A stretch of DNA of 64,000 nucleotides from Bradyrhizobium sp. 190 (lineage in GTDB: Bacteria; Pseudomonadota; Alphaproteobacteria; Rhizobiales; Xanthobacteraceae). Of this stretch, positions 55,859 through 64,000 are shown piece by piece. Positions within the stretch are counted from its first letter, which is position 1, and every line of letters begins with the position of its first letter. The stretch covers positions 186,001 through 250,000 of the forward strand of contig NZ_JADPJL010000005.1 in NCBI RefSeq assembly GCF_023073415.1, in the 5' to 3' direction. The notes beneath the pieces are model-generated. The model was not told the origin of the DNA. It searched no databases and saw only the letters and a list, made by a program, of their open reading frames with translations. The position numbers and the translations under genes are program-made.

Positions 55859-56395
55859 ATGACGACGACCGAGACCGTCGATCTGTTTTCCTTCGATACG
55901 CGGAGGCACCGGGTGGTGGAATGGCAGGCGCCGGGGCCTGTGGCAAAGGCGGCCTTCGGGATGTCCGGGCTGGAGACGATGTGCGCGATCCGCGACGGCA
56001 TCCTGCCACCGCCGCCGATGGCGCGATTGATCGGTTTTGAGATGCACATCGCCGAGCCCGGCCGGATCGTGATGGAACTGGATCCGGATGAGAGCCTGGA
56101 GAACACTATCGGGCTGCTGCATGGCGCGACCGCCGCGGCGCTGCTGGATACCGCCATGGGTTGCGCCATTGCCACCATGCAGCCGGCGGGGCAGACCTCG
56201 GTCACGCTGGACCTCAAGCTGACCTATCTGCGGCCGTTGTCGGTGCAATCGGGCACGATCTCGGCGGAAGGCAAAGTGGTAAAACTCGGCCGCCAGACCA
56301 GCTATACCGAAGGCTTCGTTCGCGATGGCGCGGGCAATCTTGCAGTGCACGCGACCGCCACATTCACGATGATCGGCGTTGAAAAAGCGAAATAG
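55859..56395 (+). CDS. PaaI-family hotdog thioesterase
   Basis: The 178-residue protein has the hotdog helix and loop GLLHGATAAALLDTAMGCAI, with the Asp of PaaI-type enzymes, and LDLKLTYLRPL. It hydrolyses acyl- or aryl-CoA esters, releasing stalled CoA. AAAGGAGTCGCC precedes ATG 55859. It is divergent from the hydroxylase operon and 62 bp before a TetR gene on the same strand, so the regulator may control both it and the neighbouring operon. Confidence 0.88.
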   Translation: MTTTETVDLFSFDTRRHRVVEWQAPGPVAKAAFGMSGLETMCAIRDGILPPPPMARLIGFEMHIAEPGRIVMELDPDESLENTIGLLHGATAAALLDTAMGCAIATMQPAGQTSVTLDLKLTYLRPLSVQSGTISAEGKVVKLGRQTSYTEGFVRDGAGNLAVHATATFTMIGVEKAK

Positions 56396-56457
56396 ATGCA
56401 GCTTTTCCCACGGGCAACTGCTATTATATGACTGCAGACATTTAATGGGACGCCTCG

Positions 56458-57075
56458 ATGCGTTATTCGAAAGAGCACAAGCAGGAAACCCACGCGCGGA
56501 TCGTGAAAAAGGCCTCGGTGCGGCTTCGCGAAAAGGGCGCGCATGGCATCGGTGTCGCCGACCTGATGAAGGAGGCGGGCCTGACCCATGGCGGCTTCTA
56601 CGCGCATTTCGATTCCCGCGAGGCGCTGGTGATCGAGGCCTTTGCCTATGCGATGGACCGCTCGGTCGAGCATTGGCGCGAGATCGCCGCTGAAACGCCG
56701 CCGGAGAAACGGCTCTCGACGATCGTCGATTCCTACGTCTCGACGGTGCATCGCGACGATCCCGGCCGCGGCTGTGCGGTCCCCACGCTCGGCGCCGAGA
56801 TCGCCCGCGAAAGCGCCAAAACCCGCAAGGCCTTTAGCGCCAAGCTGGAACAGTTGATCGAGGTGATGGCCGATCAGATTCCGGATCTGCCGCGAAAGAC
56901 AGCGCGCAAGCAGGCCATGGGCACGCTGGCGACCATGATGGGTACGCTCGTGATGTCACGTGTGGCCGGCAGCGGTGAACTGTCGGACGAAATTCTCGTC
57001 GCCGGCCGTGAGGCGGCGCTTAGCCGGACCGAGGCGAAGCTGGCTGCGAAGAAGGCGCGGGCGAAGGTGAATTGA
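56458..57075 (+). CDS. TetR-family transcriptional regulator
   Basis: The 205-residue repressor has the helix-turn-helix GAHGIGVADLMKEAGLTHGG and YAHFDSREALV (residues 28-63). A C-terminal ligand domain contains CAVPTLGAEIARES, as in the YxaF/AcrR-like group. The ligand is probably an acyl- or aryl-CoA or lipophilic compound, judging from neighbours only. It ends 13 bp before a palindromic repeat. Confidence 0.88.
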   Translation: MRYSKEHKQETHARIVKKASVRLREKGAHGIGVADLMKEAGLTHGGFYAHFDSREALVIEAFAYAMDRSVEHWREIAAETPPEKRLSTIVDSYVSTVHRDDPGRGCAVPTLGAEIARESAKTRKAFSAKLEQLIEVMADQIPDLPRKTARKQAMGTLATMMGTLVMSRVAGSGELSDEILVAGREAALSRTEAKLAAKKARAKVN

Positions 57076-57088
57076 ATTCGTGGAATTC

Positions 57089-57175
57089 GTAGGGTGGGCA
57101 AAGCGTAGCGTGCCCACCATCGCGAGCGGAGTGTTTGATGGTGGGCACGGCGCTACGCGCCTTTGCCCACCCTAC
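57089..57175. repeat. ~90-bp palindromic repeat, copy 4 of 4
   Basis: It starts GTAGGGTGGGCAAAGCGTAG and ends CGCCTTTGCCCACCCTAC. CGTGCCCACCATC and GATGGTGGGCACG are the inner arms, and GCGTAGCG is mirrored by CGCTACGC. It sits between the convergent TetR and LysR genes, 13 bp and 4 bp from their stops. It has the shortest centre of the four copies. Confidence 0.92.
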
Positions 57176-57179
57176 AAAT

Positions 57180-58094
57180 TCACCTTCCTCCAAACAGCGC
57201 GCGCTCGCGCTCCACCGTCTCGTGGATGTAATCGGCAACCGCTCTGATCCGCGCCAGATCCTTGCTGTCGGCGTGCATCAGCATCCAGAAGCTGCGCGAA
57301 ATCCTGACCTCGTCCGGCAATACCGGCCGCAATTCGGGATGCGCCGTCGCCATGAAATGCGGCAGCACGGCGATACCAAAACCCGCGATGGTGGCGTTGA
57401 GCTGCGCGATCAGGTTGGCGCTGCGGAATTTCGCGGAGATTTTTGGCGAGACCTGCGGCAGGTAGTCTAGTTCCGGCGTGAACAGCAGTTCCTCGATGTA
57501 GCCGACGAAGCGGTGCGCGGGCAGGTCGCAACGGCTCGCAATTTTCGGCGCGCGGTCGAGATAGGAGGGCGCGGCATAGAGCCCGAGGTTGTAGTCGAGC
57601 AGCTTGCGCCCGACGATGCGGCCTTCCTTCGGCATCGTCAGGCTGATCGCAATATCGGCCTCGCGCTTCGACAGGCTGAACAGCCGCGCGGTGGCAACGA
57701 GCTGCAGGTCGAGATCGGGATACCGTTCGGTGAATTTCACCAGCCGCGAGGCCAGAAAATGGCTGCCGAAACCGTCGGGGGCGCCGATCCGCACGGTGCC
57801 GGTCAGATGCGCACGCGAGCCGCCGACCGCCTCCTGGTTGGCAACGATGGTGGACTCCATCGCTTCCGCGCTGTCGGCGACGCGCTGGCCGGCCTCAGTC
57901 AAGAGGTAGCCGGTCTTGCGGCGATCAAACAGCTTTGCCGAGAGATGCCGTTCCAGGCGGTCGACACGGCGGATCACTGTGGCATGATCGACCGATAGCT
58001 GCTTGGCGGCAGCGGAAACCGATCCGCCGCGGACGATCGCCAGCACGAAACGGAAGTCATCCCAATCGATCGTCTTAGTGCCTTGATCCAGCAT
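57180..58094 (-). CDS. LysR-family transcriptional regulator, next to valine-degradation genes
   Basis: The 304-residue regulator has the N-terminal winged HTH (FVLAIVRGGSVSAAAKQLSV, then ATVIRRVDRLERHL). A co-inducer domain of LysR type (about 95-300) follows. ATG 58094 gives the usual LysR N-terminus; an earlier ATG at 58136 is possible. It is divergent from mmsA with 99 bp between starts, the classic position of a LysR activator. Control of the mmsA operon by a valine-derived intermediate is likely but inferred. Confidence 0.87.
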   Translation of the reverse strand: MLDQGTKTIDWDDFRFVLAIVRGGSVSAAAKQLSVDHATVIRRVDRLERHLSAKLFDRRKTGYLLTEAGQRVADSAEAMESTIVANQEAVGGSRAHLTGTVRIGAPDGFGSHFLASRLVKFTERYPDLDLQLVATARLFSLSKREADIAISLTMPKEGRIVGRKLLDYNLGLYAAPSYLDRAPKIASRCDLPAHRFVGYIEELLFTPELDYLPQVSPKISAKFRSANLIAQLNATIAGFGIAVLPHFMATAHPELRPVLPDEVRISRSFWMLMHADSKDLARIRAVADYIHETVERERALFGGR

Positions 58095-58193
58095 TTCCGC
58101 ACATCTAAGGTGCAATATATCGGACTTGTATCCCAAGAAATGCGGGTCAAAAAGAGCTCAAAGCGATCCTGCGGGGATCTCAGGGAGGTATTT

Positions 58194-59690
58194 ATGCGCT
58201 CAATCGGACACTTTATCGGCGGCAAAGAGGTCAAGGGCACGTCCGGGCGGACGGCTGATGTTTTCGAGCCGATGACCGGCGACGTCCAGGCCAAGGTGGC
58301 GCTGGCCTCCAAGGCCGAGGTTCGGGCCGCCGTCGAGAACGCCAGGGATGCCCAGGTCGAGTGGGCCAACACCAATCCGCAGCGCCGCGCGCGCGTGATG
58401 ATGAAATTCCTCGAACTCGCCCAGCGCGATTACGACAAGCTCGCCGACATGCTGGCGCGTGAACACGGCAAGACCGTTCCCGACGCCAAGGGCGACATCC
58501 AGCGCGGCCTCGAAGTCGTCGAGTTCGCCTGCGGCATCCCGCATCTGATGAAAGGCGAGTACACCGAAGGCGCGGGCCCCGGCATCGACATCTATTCGAT
58601 GCGGCAGCCTCTGGGTGTGGTCGCCGGCATCACGCCGTTCAATTTCCCGGCGATGATCCCGATGTGGAAATTCGCGCCTGCGATCGCCTGCGGCAACGCC
58701 TTCATCCTGAAGCCTTCGGAGCGCGATCCCGGCGTGCCGATGATGCTGGCCGCATTGATGATCGAGGCGGGGCTGCCGCCGGGCATCCTCAACGTCGTCA
58801 ACGGCGACAAGGAAGCGGTTGACGCCATTCTCGACGATCCCGATATCCGAGCCGTCGGCTTCGTCGGCTCTTCGCCGATCGCGCAATATATCTATGAGCG
58901 CGCGGCCGCTACCGGCAAGCGCGCGCAGTGCTTTGGCGGCGCCAAGAACCACGCCATCGTGATGCCGGACGCCGATATGGACCAGACCGTCGACGCGCTG
59001 ATCGGCGCGGGCTACGGTTCGGCCGGGGAGCGCTGCATGGCGATCTCCGTCGCCGTGCCCGTCGGCAAGACCACCGCCGACCGGCTGATGGAAAAGCTTG
59101 TCCCGCGCGTCGAGAGCCTGAAGATCGGCACCTCGATCGATCCCTCCGCCGATTACGGTCCGCTGGTGACGAAAGAGGCGCTCAACCGCGTCAGGAACTA
59201 TGTCGACATCGGCATCAAGGAAGGCGCGACGCTCGCGGTCGACGGCCGCAGCTTCAAGATGCAGGGCTATGAGAACGGCTTCTACATGGGCGGCTGCCTG
59301 TTCGACAACGTCACCAAGGACATGCGGATCTACAAGGAAGAGATCTTTGGCCCGGTGCTCTCGGTGGTGCGCGCCCACGACTACAAGGAAGCGCTGGCGC
59401 TGCCGTCGGACCATGATTATGGCAACGGCGTTGCGATCTTCACCCGCGACGGCGACGCCGCCCGCGACTTCGCCGCCAAGGTGAATGTCGGCATGGTCGG
59501 CATCAACGTGCCGATCCCGGTGCCGATCGCGTACTACACCTTCGGCGGCTGGAAGAAGTCCGGCTTTGGCGACCTCAACCAGCACGGCCCGGATTCGATC
59601 CGCTTCTACACCAAGACCAAGACGATCACCTCGCGCTGGCCGTCCGGCGTCAAGGAGGGCGCGGAATTCTCGATCCCGACGATGAATTGA
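58194..59690 (+). CDS. mmsA: Methylmalonate-semialdehyde dehydrogenase (CoA-acylating)
   Basis: The 498-residue ALDH has the expected MmsA length and sequence: PFNFPAMIPMWKFAPA, GKRAQCFGGAKNHAIV, and nucleophile Cys281 in GSAGERCMAIS. It converts methylmalonate semialdehyde to propionyl-CoA (and malonate semialdehyde to acetyl-CoA) with NAD and CoA. This is the last step of valine degradation. Start ATG 58194 has AGGGAGGTATTT; the frame is open 37 codons further upstream without a ribosome site. It is first in the operon. Confidence 0.94.
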   Translation: MRSIGHFIGGKEVKGTSGRTADVFEPMTGDVQAKVALASKAEVRAAVENARDAQVEWANTNPQRRARVMMKFLELAQRDYDKLADMLAREHGKTVPDAKGDIQRGLEVVEFACGIPHLMKGEYTEGAGPGIDIYSMRQPLGVVAGITPFNFPAMIPMWKFAPAIACGNAFILKPSERDPGVPMMLAALMIEAGLPPGILNVVNGDKEAVDAILDDPDIRAVGFVGSSPIAQYIYERAAATGKRAQCFGGAKNHAIVMPDADMDQTVDALIGAGYGSAGERCMAISVAVPVGKTTADRLMEKLVPRVESLKIGTSIDPSADYGPLVTKEALNRVRNYVDIGIKEGATLAVDGRSFKMQGYENGFYMGGCLFDNVTKDMRIYKEEIFGPVLSVVRAHDYKEALALPSDHDYGNGVAIFTRDGDAARDFAAKVNVGMVGINVPIPVPIAYYTFGGWKKSGFGDLNQHGPDSIRFYTKTKTITSRWPSGVKEGAEFSIPTMN

Positions 59691-59714
59691 GCGCGTCATA
59701 GCCGGGGCGCGGAG

Positions 59715-60860
59715 ATGCAGTTCGCTCTCAATGAGGACCAGGCGGCGGTTCGCCACATGGCGCGCGAATTCGCCGCGGAGAAGATCGCGCCCCATGCGTT
59801 GCGCTGGGACGAGGAGAAGCATTTTCCGGTCGATGTGATGCGCGAGGCCGCAAGCCTCGGCATCGGGGGCATCTATATCAGGGACGACGTCGGCGGCTCC
59901 GCCATGACCCGCTTCGACGCCGCGCTGATCTTCGAGGCGCTCGCAACCGGTTGTCCGACCGTGTCGGCCTTCATCTCGATCCACAACATGGCATCGTGGA
60001 TGATCGATGCCTACGGCAACGACGCCCAGCGCCAGAAATGGCTGCCAAAGCTCTGCACGATGGAACTCTTGGCGAGCTATTGCCTGACCGAACCGGGCTC
60101 CGGCTCGGATGCCGCGGCGCTGCGCACCCGCGCGGTGCGCGACGGCGACCACTATGTGCTCAACGGCCAGAAACAATTCATCTCCGGCGCCGGCGGCGGC
60201 GACCTCTATGTCGTGATGGTGCGGACCGGTGCTGACGGCCCCGGTGGCATTTCGACGCTTGTCATTCCGGCCGACACGCCCGGCGTCTCGTTCGGTGCCA
60301 ATGAGCGCAAGATGGGCTGGAACGCGCAACCGACCCGCGCGGTGATTTTTGAGAATGCCCGCGTGCCGGTCGAAAACAGACTCGGCGACGAGGGCATCGG
60401 CTTCAAGATCGCGATGGCCGGGCTCGACGGCGGCCGCATCAACATCGCGGCCTGTTCGCTCGGCGGCGCGCAAAGCGCGCTGGAAAAATCGCTGGCCTAC
60501 ATGAAGGAGCGAAAAGCCTTCGGAAAGCGGCTCGATGAATTCCAGGCGCTGCAGTTCCGCCTCGCCGACATGGCGACCGAACTGGAGGCAGCGCGGACTT
60601 TTGTTTGGCGTGCCGCCGCAGCGCTCGACCGCAAGGATGCCGACGCCACCATGCTGTGCGCCATGGCAAAACGTTTTGGTACCGACGTTGGCTTCGAAGT
60701 CGCCAACCAGGCGCTGCAATTGCACGGCGGCTACGGCTACCTCAGCGAATACGGCATCGAGAAGATCGTGCGTGACCTTCGCGTGCATCAGATTCTGGAA
60801 GGGACCAACGAAATCATGCGGCTGATCGTGTCGCGCAAGCTGATCGAGGGCGCGCGATGA
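59715..60860 (+). CDS. Acyl-CoA dehydrogenase (isobutyryl-CoA dehydrogenase)
   Basis: The 381-residue flavoenzyme has TEPGSGSDAAALRT, NGQKQFISGAGGGDLYVV and the canonical catalytic Glu in HQILEGTNEIMRL near the C-terminus. It matches the isobutyryl-CoA dehydrogenase (ACAD8) group, which forms methacrylyl-CoA in valine breakdown. Neighbours support that substrate. Its stop overlaps the start of the hydrolase gene by 4 bp. Confidence 0.9.
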   Translation: MQFALNEDQAAVRHMAREFAAEKIAPHALRWDEEKHFPVDVMREAASLGIGGIYIRDDVGGSAMTRFDAALIFEALATGCPTVSAFISIHNMASWMIDAYGNDAQRQKWLPKLCTMELLASYCLTEPGSGSDAAALRTRAVRDGDHYVLNGQKQFISGAGGGDLYVVMVRTGADGPGGISTLVIPADTPGVSFGANERKMGWNAQPTRAVIFENARVPVENRLGDEGIGFKIAMAGLDGGRINIAACSLGGAQSALEKSLAYMKERKAFGKRLDEFQALQFRLADMATELEAARTFVWRAAAALDRKDADATMLCAMAKRFGTDVGFEVANQALQLHGGYGYLSEYGIEKIVRDLRVHQILEGTNEIMRLIVSRKLIEGAR

Positions 60861-61930
60861 CGGATGCGGCTGTGGCAGAGGGCGACCTGATCGCGCGCAA
60901 GGAAGGCTCAGCCGGCATCCTCCGCCTGAACCGGCCGAAGGCGATCAATGCCGTGACGCTGGAGATGTTCCACGACATCGACAAGGCGCTCGACGCGTTC
61001 GAGTCGGATCCCGATATTGCGGTGATCGTGCTGGAAGGCGCTGGCGAGCGCGGCTTGTGCGCCGGTGGCGACATCCGCGCTCTCTGGGAAAGCTCCAAGG
61101 TGAAGGGCGATCTCGGCAAGATCCTGTGGCGCGATGAATACATCCTCAACGCCCGCATCAAGAAATTCCCCAAACCCTACGTCGCCTTCATGGATGGCAT
61201 CGTGATGGGCGGCGGCGTCGGGCTGTCGGCGCATTCGAGCCATCGTGTCGTCACCGACAAGACGAAACTGGCGATGCCCGAGGTTGGCCTCGGCTTCTTT
61301 CCCGATGTCGGCGGCACCTGGCTGCTGTCGCATTCGCCGGGTGAGATCGGCACCTATTTCGGATTGACCGGGCAGACCATGAATGGCCCGGACGCGATCC
61401 ATGCAAAGTTCGCCGATGCGGTGGTGCCGTCATCAAAGCTGCCGGCCCTGCGCGAGGCGCTAACGAAGGTGAAGCTCGGCGCAACATCGGCGGATATCGG
61501 GAAACTGATTGACGGCTTCTCGACCGGAGAGACGGGCGGGCCGGTCGCAGCGCAGCAGGCGAAGATCGATGCATTGTTCTCCCACGATCGCATGGAAGAC
61601 ATCGTTGCGGCGTTGAAGCGCGATGGTTCAGAGTTCGCGCAGGCGACCTTGAAGACGCTGAACGAGAAATCGCCGCGCGGCATGGTGGTAACGCTGAAAC
61701 TGCTGCGGCTGGCGCGTACGGCCCGTTCGCTGGAGGAATGCCTGGTGCGGGAATATCGCGCAGCGCTGGAAGTCTTCGCCAGCGACGATTTCCGCGAGGG
61801 TGTGCGCGCCGCGGTGATCGACAAGGACCGCAATCCACAATGGTCGCCGTCGCGGATCGAGGACGTGACGCCGGAAATGGTCGCGCCCTACTTCGCCGAG
61901 ATCGGCGCCGACGAACTCAGATTTAGCTGA
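60857..61930 (+). CDS. 3-hydroxyisobutyryl-CoA hydrolase (enoyl-CoA hydratase family)
   Basis: The 357-residue crotonase-fold protein is of HIBCH length, about 100 residues longer than hydratases. It has GLCAGGDIRALWES, MGGGVGLSAHSSHRVV, and MPEVGLGFFPDVGGTWLLS. It releases CoA from 3-hydroxyisobutyryl-CoA, so that toxic methacrylyl-CoA does not accumulate. Overlap with the upstream dehydrogenase gene and 34 bp to mmsB place it in the valine operon. A separate methacrylyl-CoA hydratase is not in the window. Confidence 0.9.
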   Translation: MTDAAVAEGDLIARKEGSAGILRLNRPKAINAVTLEMFHDIDKALDAFESDPDIAVIVLEGAGERGLCAGGDIRALWESSKVKGDLGKILWRDEYILNARIKKFPKPYVAFMDGIVMGGGVGLSAHSSHRVVTDKTKLAMPEVGLGFFPDVGGTWLLSHSPGEIGTYFGLTGQTMNGPDAIHAKFADAVVPSSKLPALREALTKVKLGATSADIGKLIDGFSTGETGGPVAAQQAKIDALFSHDRMEDIVAALKRDGSEFAQATLKTLNEKSPRGMVVTLKLLRLARTARSLEECLVREYRAALEVFASDDFREGVRAAVIDKDRNPQWSPSRIEDVTPEMVAPYFAEIGADELRFS

Positions 61931-61964
61931 CCAAACCAGAAAAATTCCAAGCGGAGGATTCGAG

Positions 61965-62852
61965 ATGGCAAATATCGCATTCATTGGCCTCGGCAATATG
62001 GGCGGCCCGATGGCGGCCAATTTGGTCAAGGCGGGCCACAAGGTCACCGCGTTCGATCTGGTGGCGGCCTCGCGCGATCAGGCCAAAGCCGACGGCGCGG
62101 CCATCGCCGAGAATTCGATAGCTTCCGTCAAGGGCGCCGAAATCGTCGTCACCATGCTGCCGGCGGGCAAGCATGTGCTGTCGGTCTGGAATGAAGTGAT
62201 CCCGGCGATGGCCAAGGGCACGCTGATCATCGATTGCTCGACCATCGACGTCGAAAGCGCCAAGCAGGCACATGCGCTGGCGGCCAAGCATGGCGCGCTC
62301 TCCATCGATGCGCCGGTGTCGGGCGGAACCGGCGGCGCCAAGGGCGCAACACTGACGTTCATGTGCGGCGGCGAGGACAAGGCCTTTGCGGCGGCAAAGC
62401 CCGTGCTGGAGAACATGGGCAAGAAGCTCGTGCATTGCGGTGGGGCGGGTGCGGGTCAGGCGGCCAAGATCTGCAACAACATGATCCTCGGCATCTCCAT
62501 GATCGGGGTCGGCGAGGCCTTTGCGCTCGCGGAAAAACTCGGCCTGTCGCATCAGGCGCTGTTCGACGTCGCCTCGACCTCCTCGGGGCAGTGCTGGGCG
62601 CTGACGTCCTATTGCCCGGTGCCGGGCCCGGTGCCGGCCTCGCCGGCGAACAACGGCTACAAGCCGGGATTTGCCTCGGCGCTGATGGTGAAGGATCTCA
62701 CGCTGGCGCAGGATGCTGCCAACACCGCCGGCGCCGTGACGCCGCTGGGCAAGCACGCGCAGGAGATCTACAAGGCGTTCGACGCCGCCGGCCATGGTGG
62801 GGTGGATTTTTCCGGGATTATCCAGCACGTTAGGAGTCTCGCCGGGAAATAA
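61965..62852 (+). CDS. mmsB: 3-hydroxyisobutyrate dehydrogenase
   Basis: The 295-residue enzyme has the N-terminal NAD site FIGLGNMGGPMAANLVKAGH (residues 5-24). DAPVSGGTGGAKGATL follows. Lys in GAGQAAKICNNM is the catalytic residue of the family. It oxidises 3-hydroxyisobutyrate to methylmalonate semialdehyde, the substrate of MmsA. AGCGGAGGATTCGAG gives a strong ribosome site. Confidence 0.94.
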   Translation: MANIAFIGLGNMGGPMAANLVKAGHKVTAFDLVAASRDQAKADGAAIAENSIASVKGAEIVVTMLPAGKHVLSVWNEVIPAMAKGTLIIDCSTIDVESAKQAHALAAKHGALSIDAPVSGGTGGAKGATLTFMCGGEDKAFAAAKPVLENMGKKLVHCGGAGAGQAAKICNNMILGISMIGVGEAFALAEKLGLSHQALFDVASTSSGQCWALTSYCPVPGPVPASPANNGYKPGFASALMVKDLTLAQDAANTAGAVTPLGKHAQEIYKAFDAAGHGGVDFSGIIQHVRSLAGK

Positions 62853-62862
62853 CGGAGACCTG

Positions 62863-64000
62863 ATGACGACCTTCCAGGAAGCGCGCGCCTTTCTGCTCAA
62901 GCACCGCACCGATTACGAGGCGGCCGTAAAAGGATTTCGCTGGCCGGATCCGGTTCCCTTCAATTGGGCGCTGGACTGGTTCGATGCGGAACTTGCTGAG
63001 AATGCCGACAGTCGGGACCGCACCGCGCTCTGGATCGTCGATGCCGGCCACAAGGAAACAAAGCTCTCCTTCGCGGCCCTCTCGGCCCGCTCCAATCAGG
63101 TGGCAAACTTCCTGCGCGCGCAAGGGCTGAGGCGCGGCGATCATCTCTTGCTGCTGCTCGGCAATGTCGTGCCACTGTGGGAGACCATGCTGGCGGCGAT
63201 GAAGCTCGGCGTGGTCGTGATCCCCGCGACCACGCTTCTCACGGCGGACGAACTACGCGACCGGCTCGACCGCGGCAGGGCGAGGGTGGTGGTGGCCTCG
63301 CAGGATCAGGTCGCGAAGTTTGCGGGGCTTGGGGGCGATAATCTGGTCCGCATCGTGGTCGGCGCGACGTCACAGCACGATGGCTGGCTGCCGTTCGAGC
63401 AGGCCGCAAACACGTCGGAAGAGTTCGCGCCAGACGGATCGACCAACGCCGACGATCCGATGCTGCTCTATTTCACCTCGGGCACCACGGCAAAACCGAA
63501 GCTGGTGCGGCACAGCCAGCGCAGCTATCCGGTCGGCGCGCTGTCGACGATGTTCTGGCTCGGGCTGCAGCCGGGCGACGTTCATCTGAATATTTCATCG
63601 CCGGGCTGGGCCAAGCATGCCTGGAGCTGCTTCTTCGCACCATGGAATGCCGGCGCCACCGTGTTCGTGGTTAATCAGCCGCGCTTCGACGCCAAGGCAC
63701 TGCTTGCGACCGTCGGCCGCTGCGGCGTCACCACGCTGTGCGCGCCGCCGACGGTGTGGCGGTTGTTCATTCAGGAGAAGCTCGCCGACTTCAAGGTCAG
63801 CCTGCGCGAGGTTTGCGGGGCGGGCGAACCGCTCAACCCGGAGGTGATCGATCAGGTGAAGACAGCGTGGGGCCTCACCATCCGCGACGGCTATGGCCAG
63901 ACCGAAACGACTGCGCTCGCGGGCAACTCGCCGGGCCAGAAGGTCAAGGTCGGCTCAATGGGCCGCCCGCTGCCCGGCTACCGCGTGCAGATCACCGACA
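62863..64000 (+). CDS. AMP-dependent acyl-CoA synthetase/ligase (cut by window end)
   Basis: 379 codons are visible, without a stop. ATG 62863 follows mmsB after 10 bp with CGGAGACC in front. The ANL-family P-loop is YFTSGTTAKPKLVRHS, where Ala replaces the usual Gly. The partner motif DGYGQTETTALAG is present. The sequence resembles acetyl-CoA synthetase-like and medium-chain acyl-CoA ligases, which activate a carboxylic acid through an acyl-AMP. In the valine operon it might activate isobutyrate or propionate; this is inferred only from position. The C-terminal lid domain lies beyond the window. Confidence 0.88.
   Translation, partial: MTTFQEARAFLLKHRTDYEAAVKGFRWPDPVPFNWALDWFDAELAENADSRDRTALWIVDAGHKETKLSFAALSARSNQVANFLRAQGLRRGDHLLLLLGNVVPLWETMLAAMKLGVVVIPATTLLTADELRDRLDRGRARVVVASQDQVAKFAGLGGDNLVRIVVGATSQHDGWLPFEQAANTSEEFAPDGSTNADDPMLLYFTSGTTAKPKLVRHSQRSYPVGALSTMFWLGLQPGDVHLNISSPGWAKHAWSCFFAPWNAGATVFVVNQPRFDAKALLATVGRCGVTTLCAPPTVWRLFIQEKLADFKVSLREVCGAGEPLNPEVIDQVKTAWGLTIRDGYGQTETTALAGNSPGQKVKVGSMGRPLPGYRVQITD

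Noticed and set aside
58200..60788. 862-codon open frame on the minus strand opposite mmsA and the acyl-CoA dehydrogenase
   Set aside because: It is the antisense shadow of two well-conserved high-GC genes. The translation is rich in His, Arg and Gln with no domain or ribosome site.

Overview
The window looks like a stretch of chromosome from a Bradyrhizobium-type alphaproteobacterium (order Hyphomicrobiales). The GC content is high and most genes carry ordinary Shine-Dalgarno sites. The content is broad catabolism and transport: IalB, ExbBD-TonB, ABC, TRAP and RND transporters, and many acyl-CoA enzymes. Gaps hold short palindromic extragenic repeats of kinds common in Bradyrhizobium. The genus is an inference; no rRNA or other definitive marker is present. 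There is one tRNA gene (Gln, CTG), and no CRISPR array, transposase or phage gene was found.

Layout. 1-2786: an accessory-looking edge with a small XRE regulator, a small membrane protein, tRNA-Gln and a 5'-truncated arylsulfatase remnant, possibly a scar of integration at the tRNA. 2974-7916: IalB-like protein and an RND efflux pair. 8339-11335: an iron-uptake energy module (decayed PKHD dioxygenase, exbB-exbD-tonB) behind a candidate Irr/ICE box. 11352-18445: aldehyde dehydrogenase and a complete Liv-type ABC importer divergent from an AraC regulator. 18490-20585: small membrane protein, site-2 protease, GFA protein, RidA. 20614-32626: a two-armed carbohydrate-acid locus built round a LacI regulator. 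One arm carries an IlvD/Edd dehydratase and two SDRs. The other carries an ABC sugar importer, a DenD-like dehydrogenase, a PfkB kinase and a KDPG aldolase. Near-identical operator-like sites sit in front of both arms.

32681-39276: acyl-CoA genes. They are a genuine thiolase, then CoA-transferase, acyl-CoA dehydrogenase, a thiolase-like protein without the nucleophilic cysteine, and a DUF35 protein. The last two overlap and resemble the Ltp/DUF35 retro-aldolase arrangement of steroid side-chain degradation. 39305-43125: Hsp70-like protein and Tex. 43273-48807: a TAXI-TRAP importer followed by a glutaminase-STAS-cNMP-binding fusion, with a 73-residue biotin carrier upstream. Divergent from these are an IclR regulator and a carboxyltransferase (48940-51406); no biotin carboxylase is present. 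51510-57075: MFS carrier, FAD hydroxylase/DUF2783/enoyl-CoA hydratase operon, thioesterase and TetR. 57180-64000: LysR regulator divergent from a valine-degradation operon (mmsA, acyl-CoA dehydrogenase, 3-hydroxyisobutyryl-CoA hydrolase, mmsB) and an acyl-CoA ligase cut by the window end.

The most interesting points are the cysteine-less thiolase/DUF35 pair, the paired LacI operators linking import to catabolism, the glutaminase fusion next to a TAXI importer, and a family of four ~90-bp palindromes, three of which sit between convergent genes.
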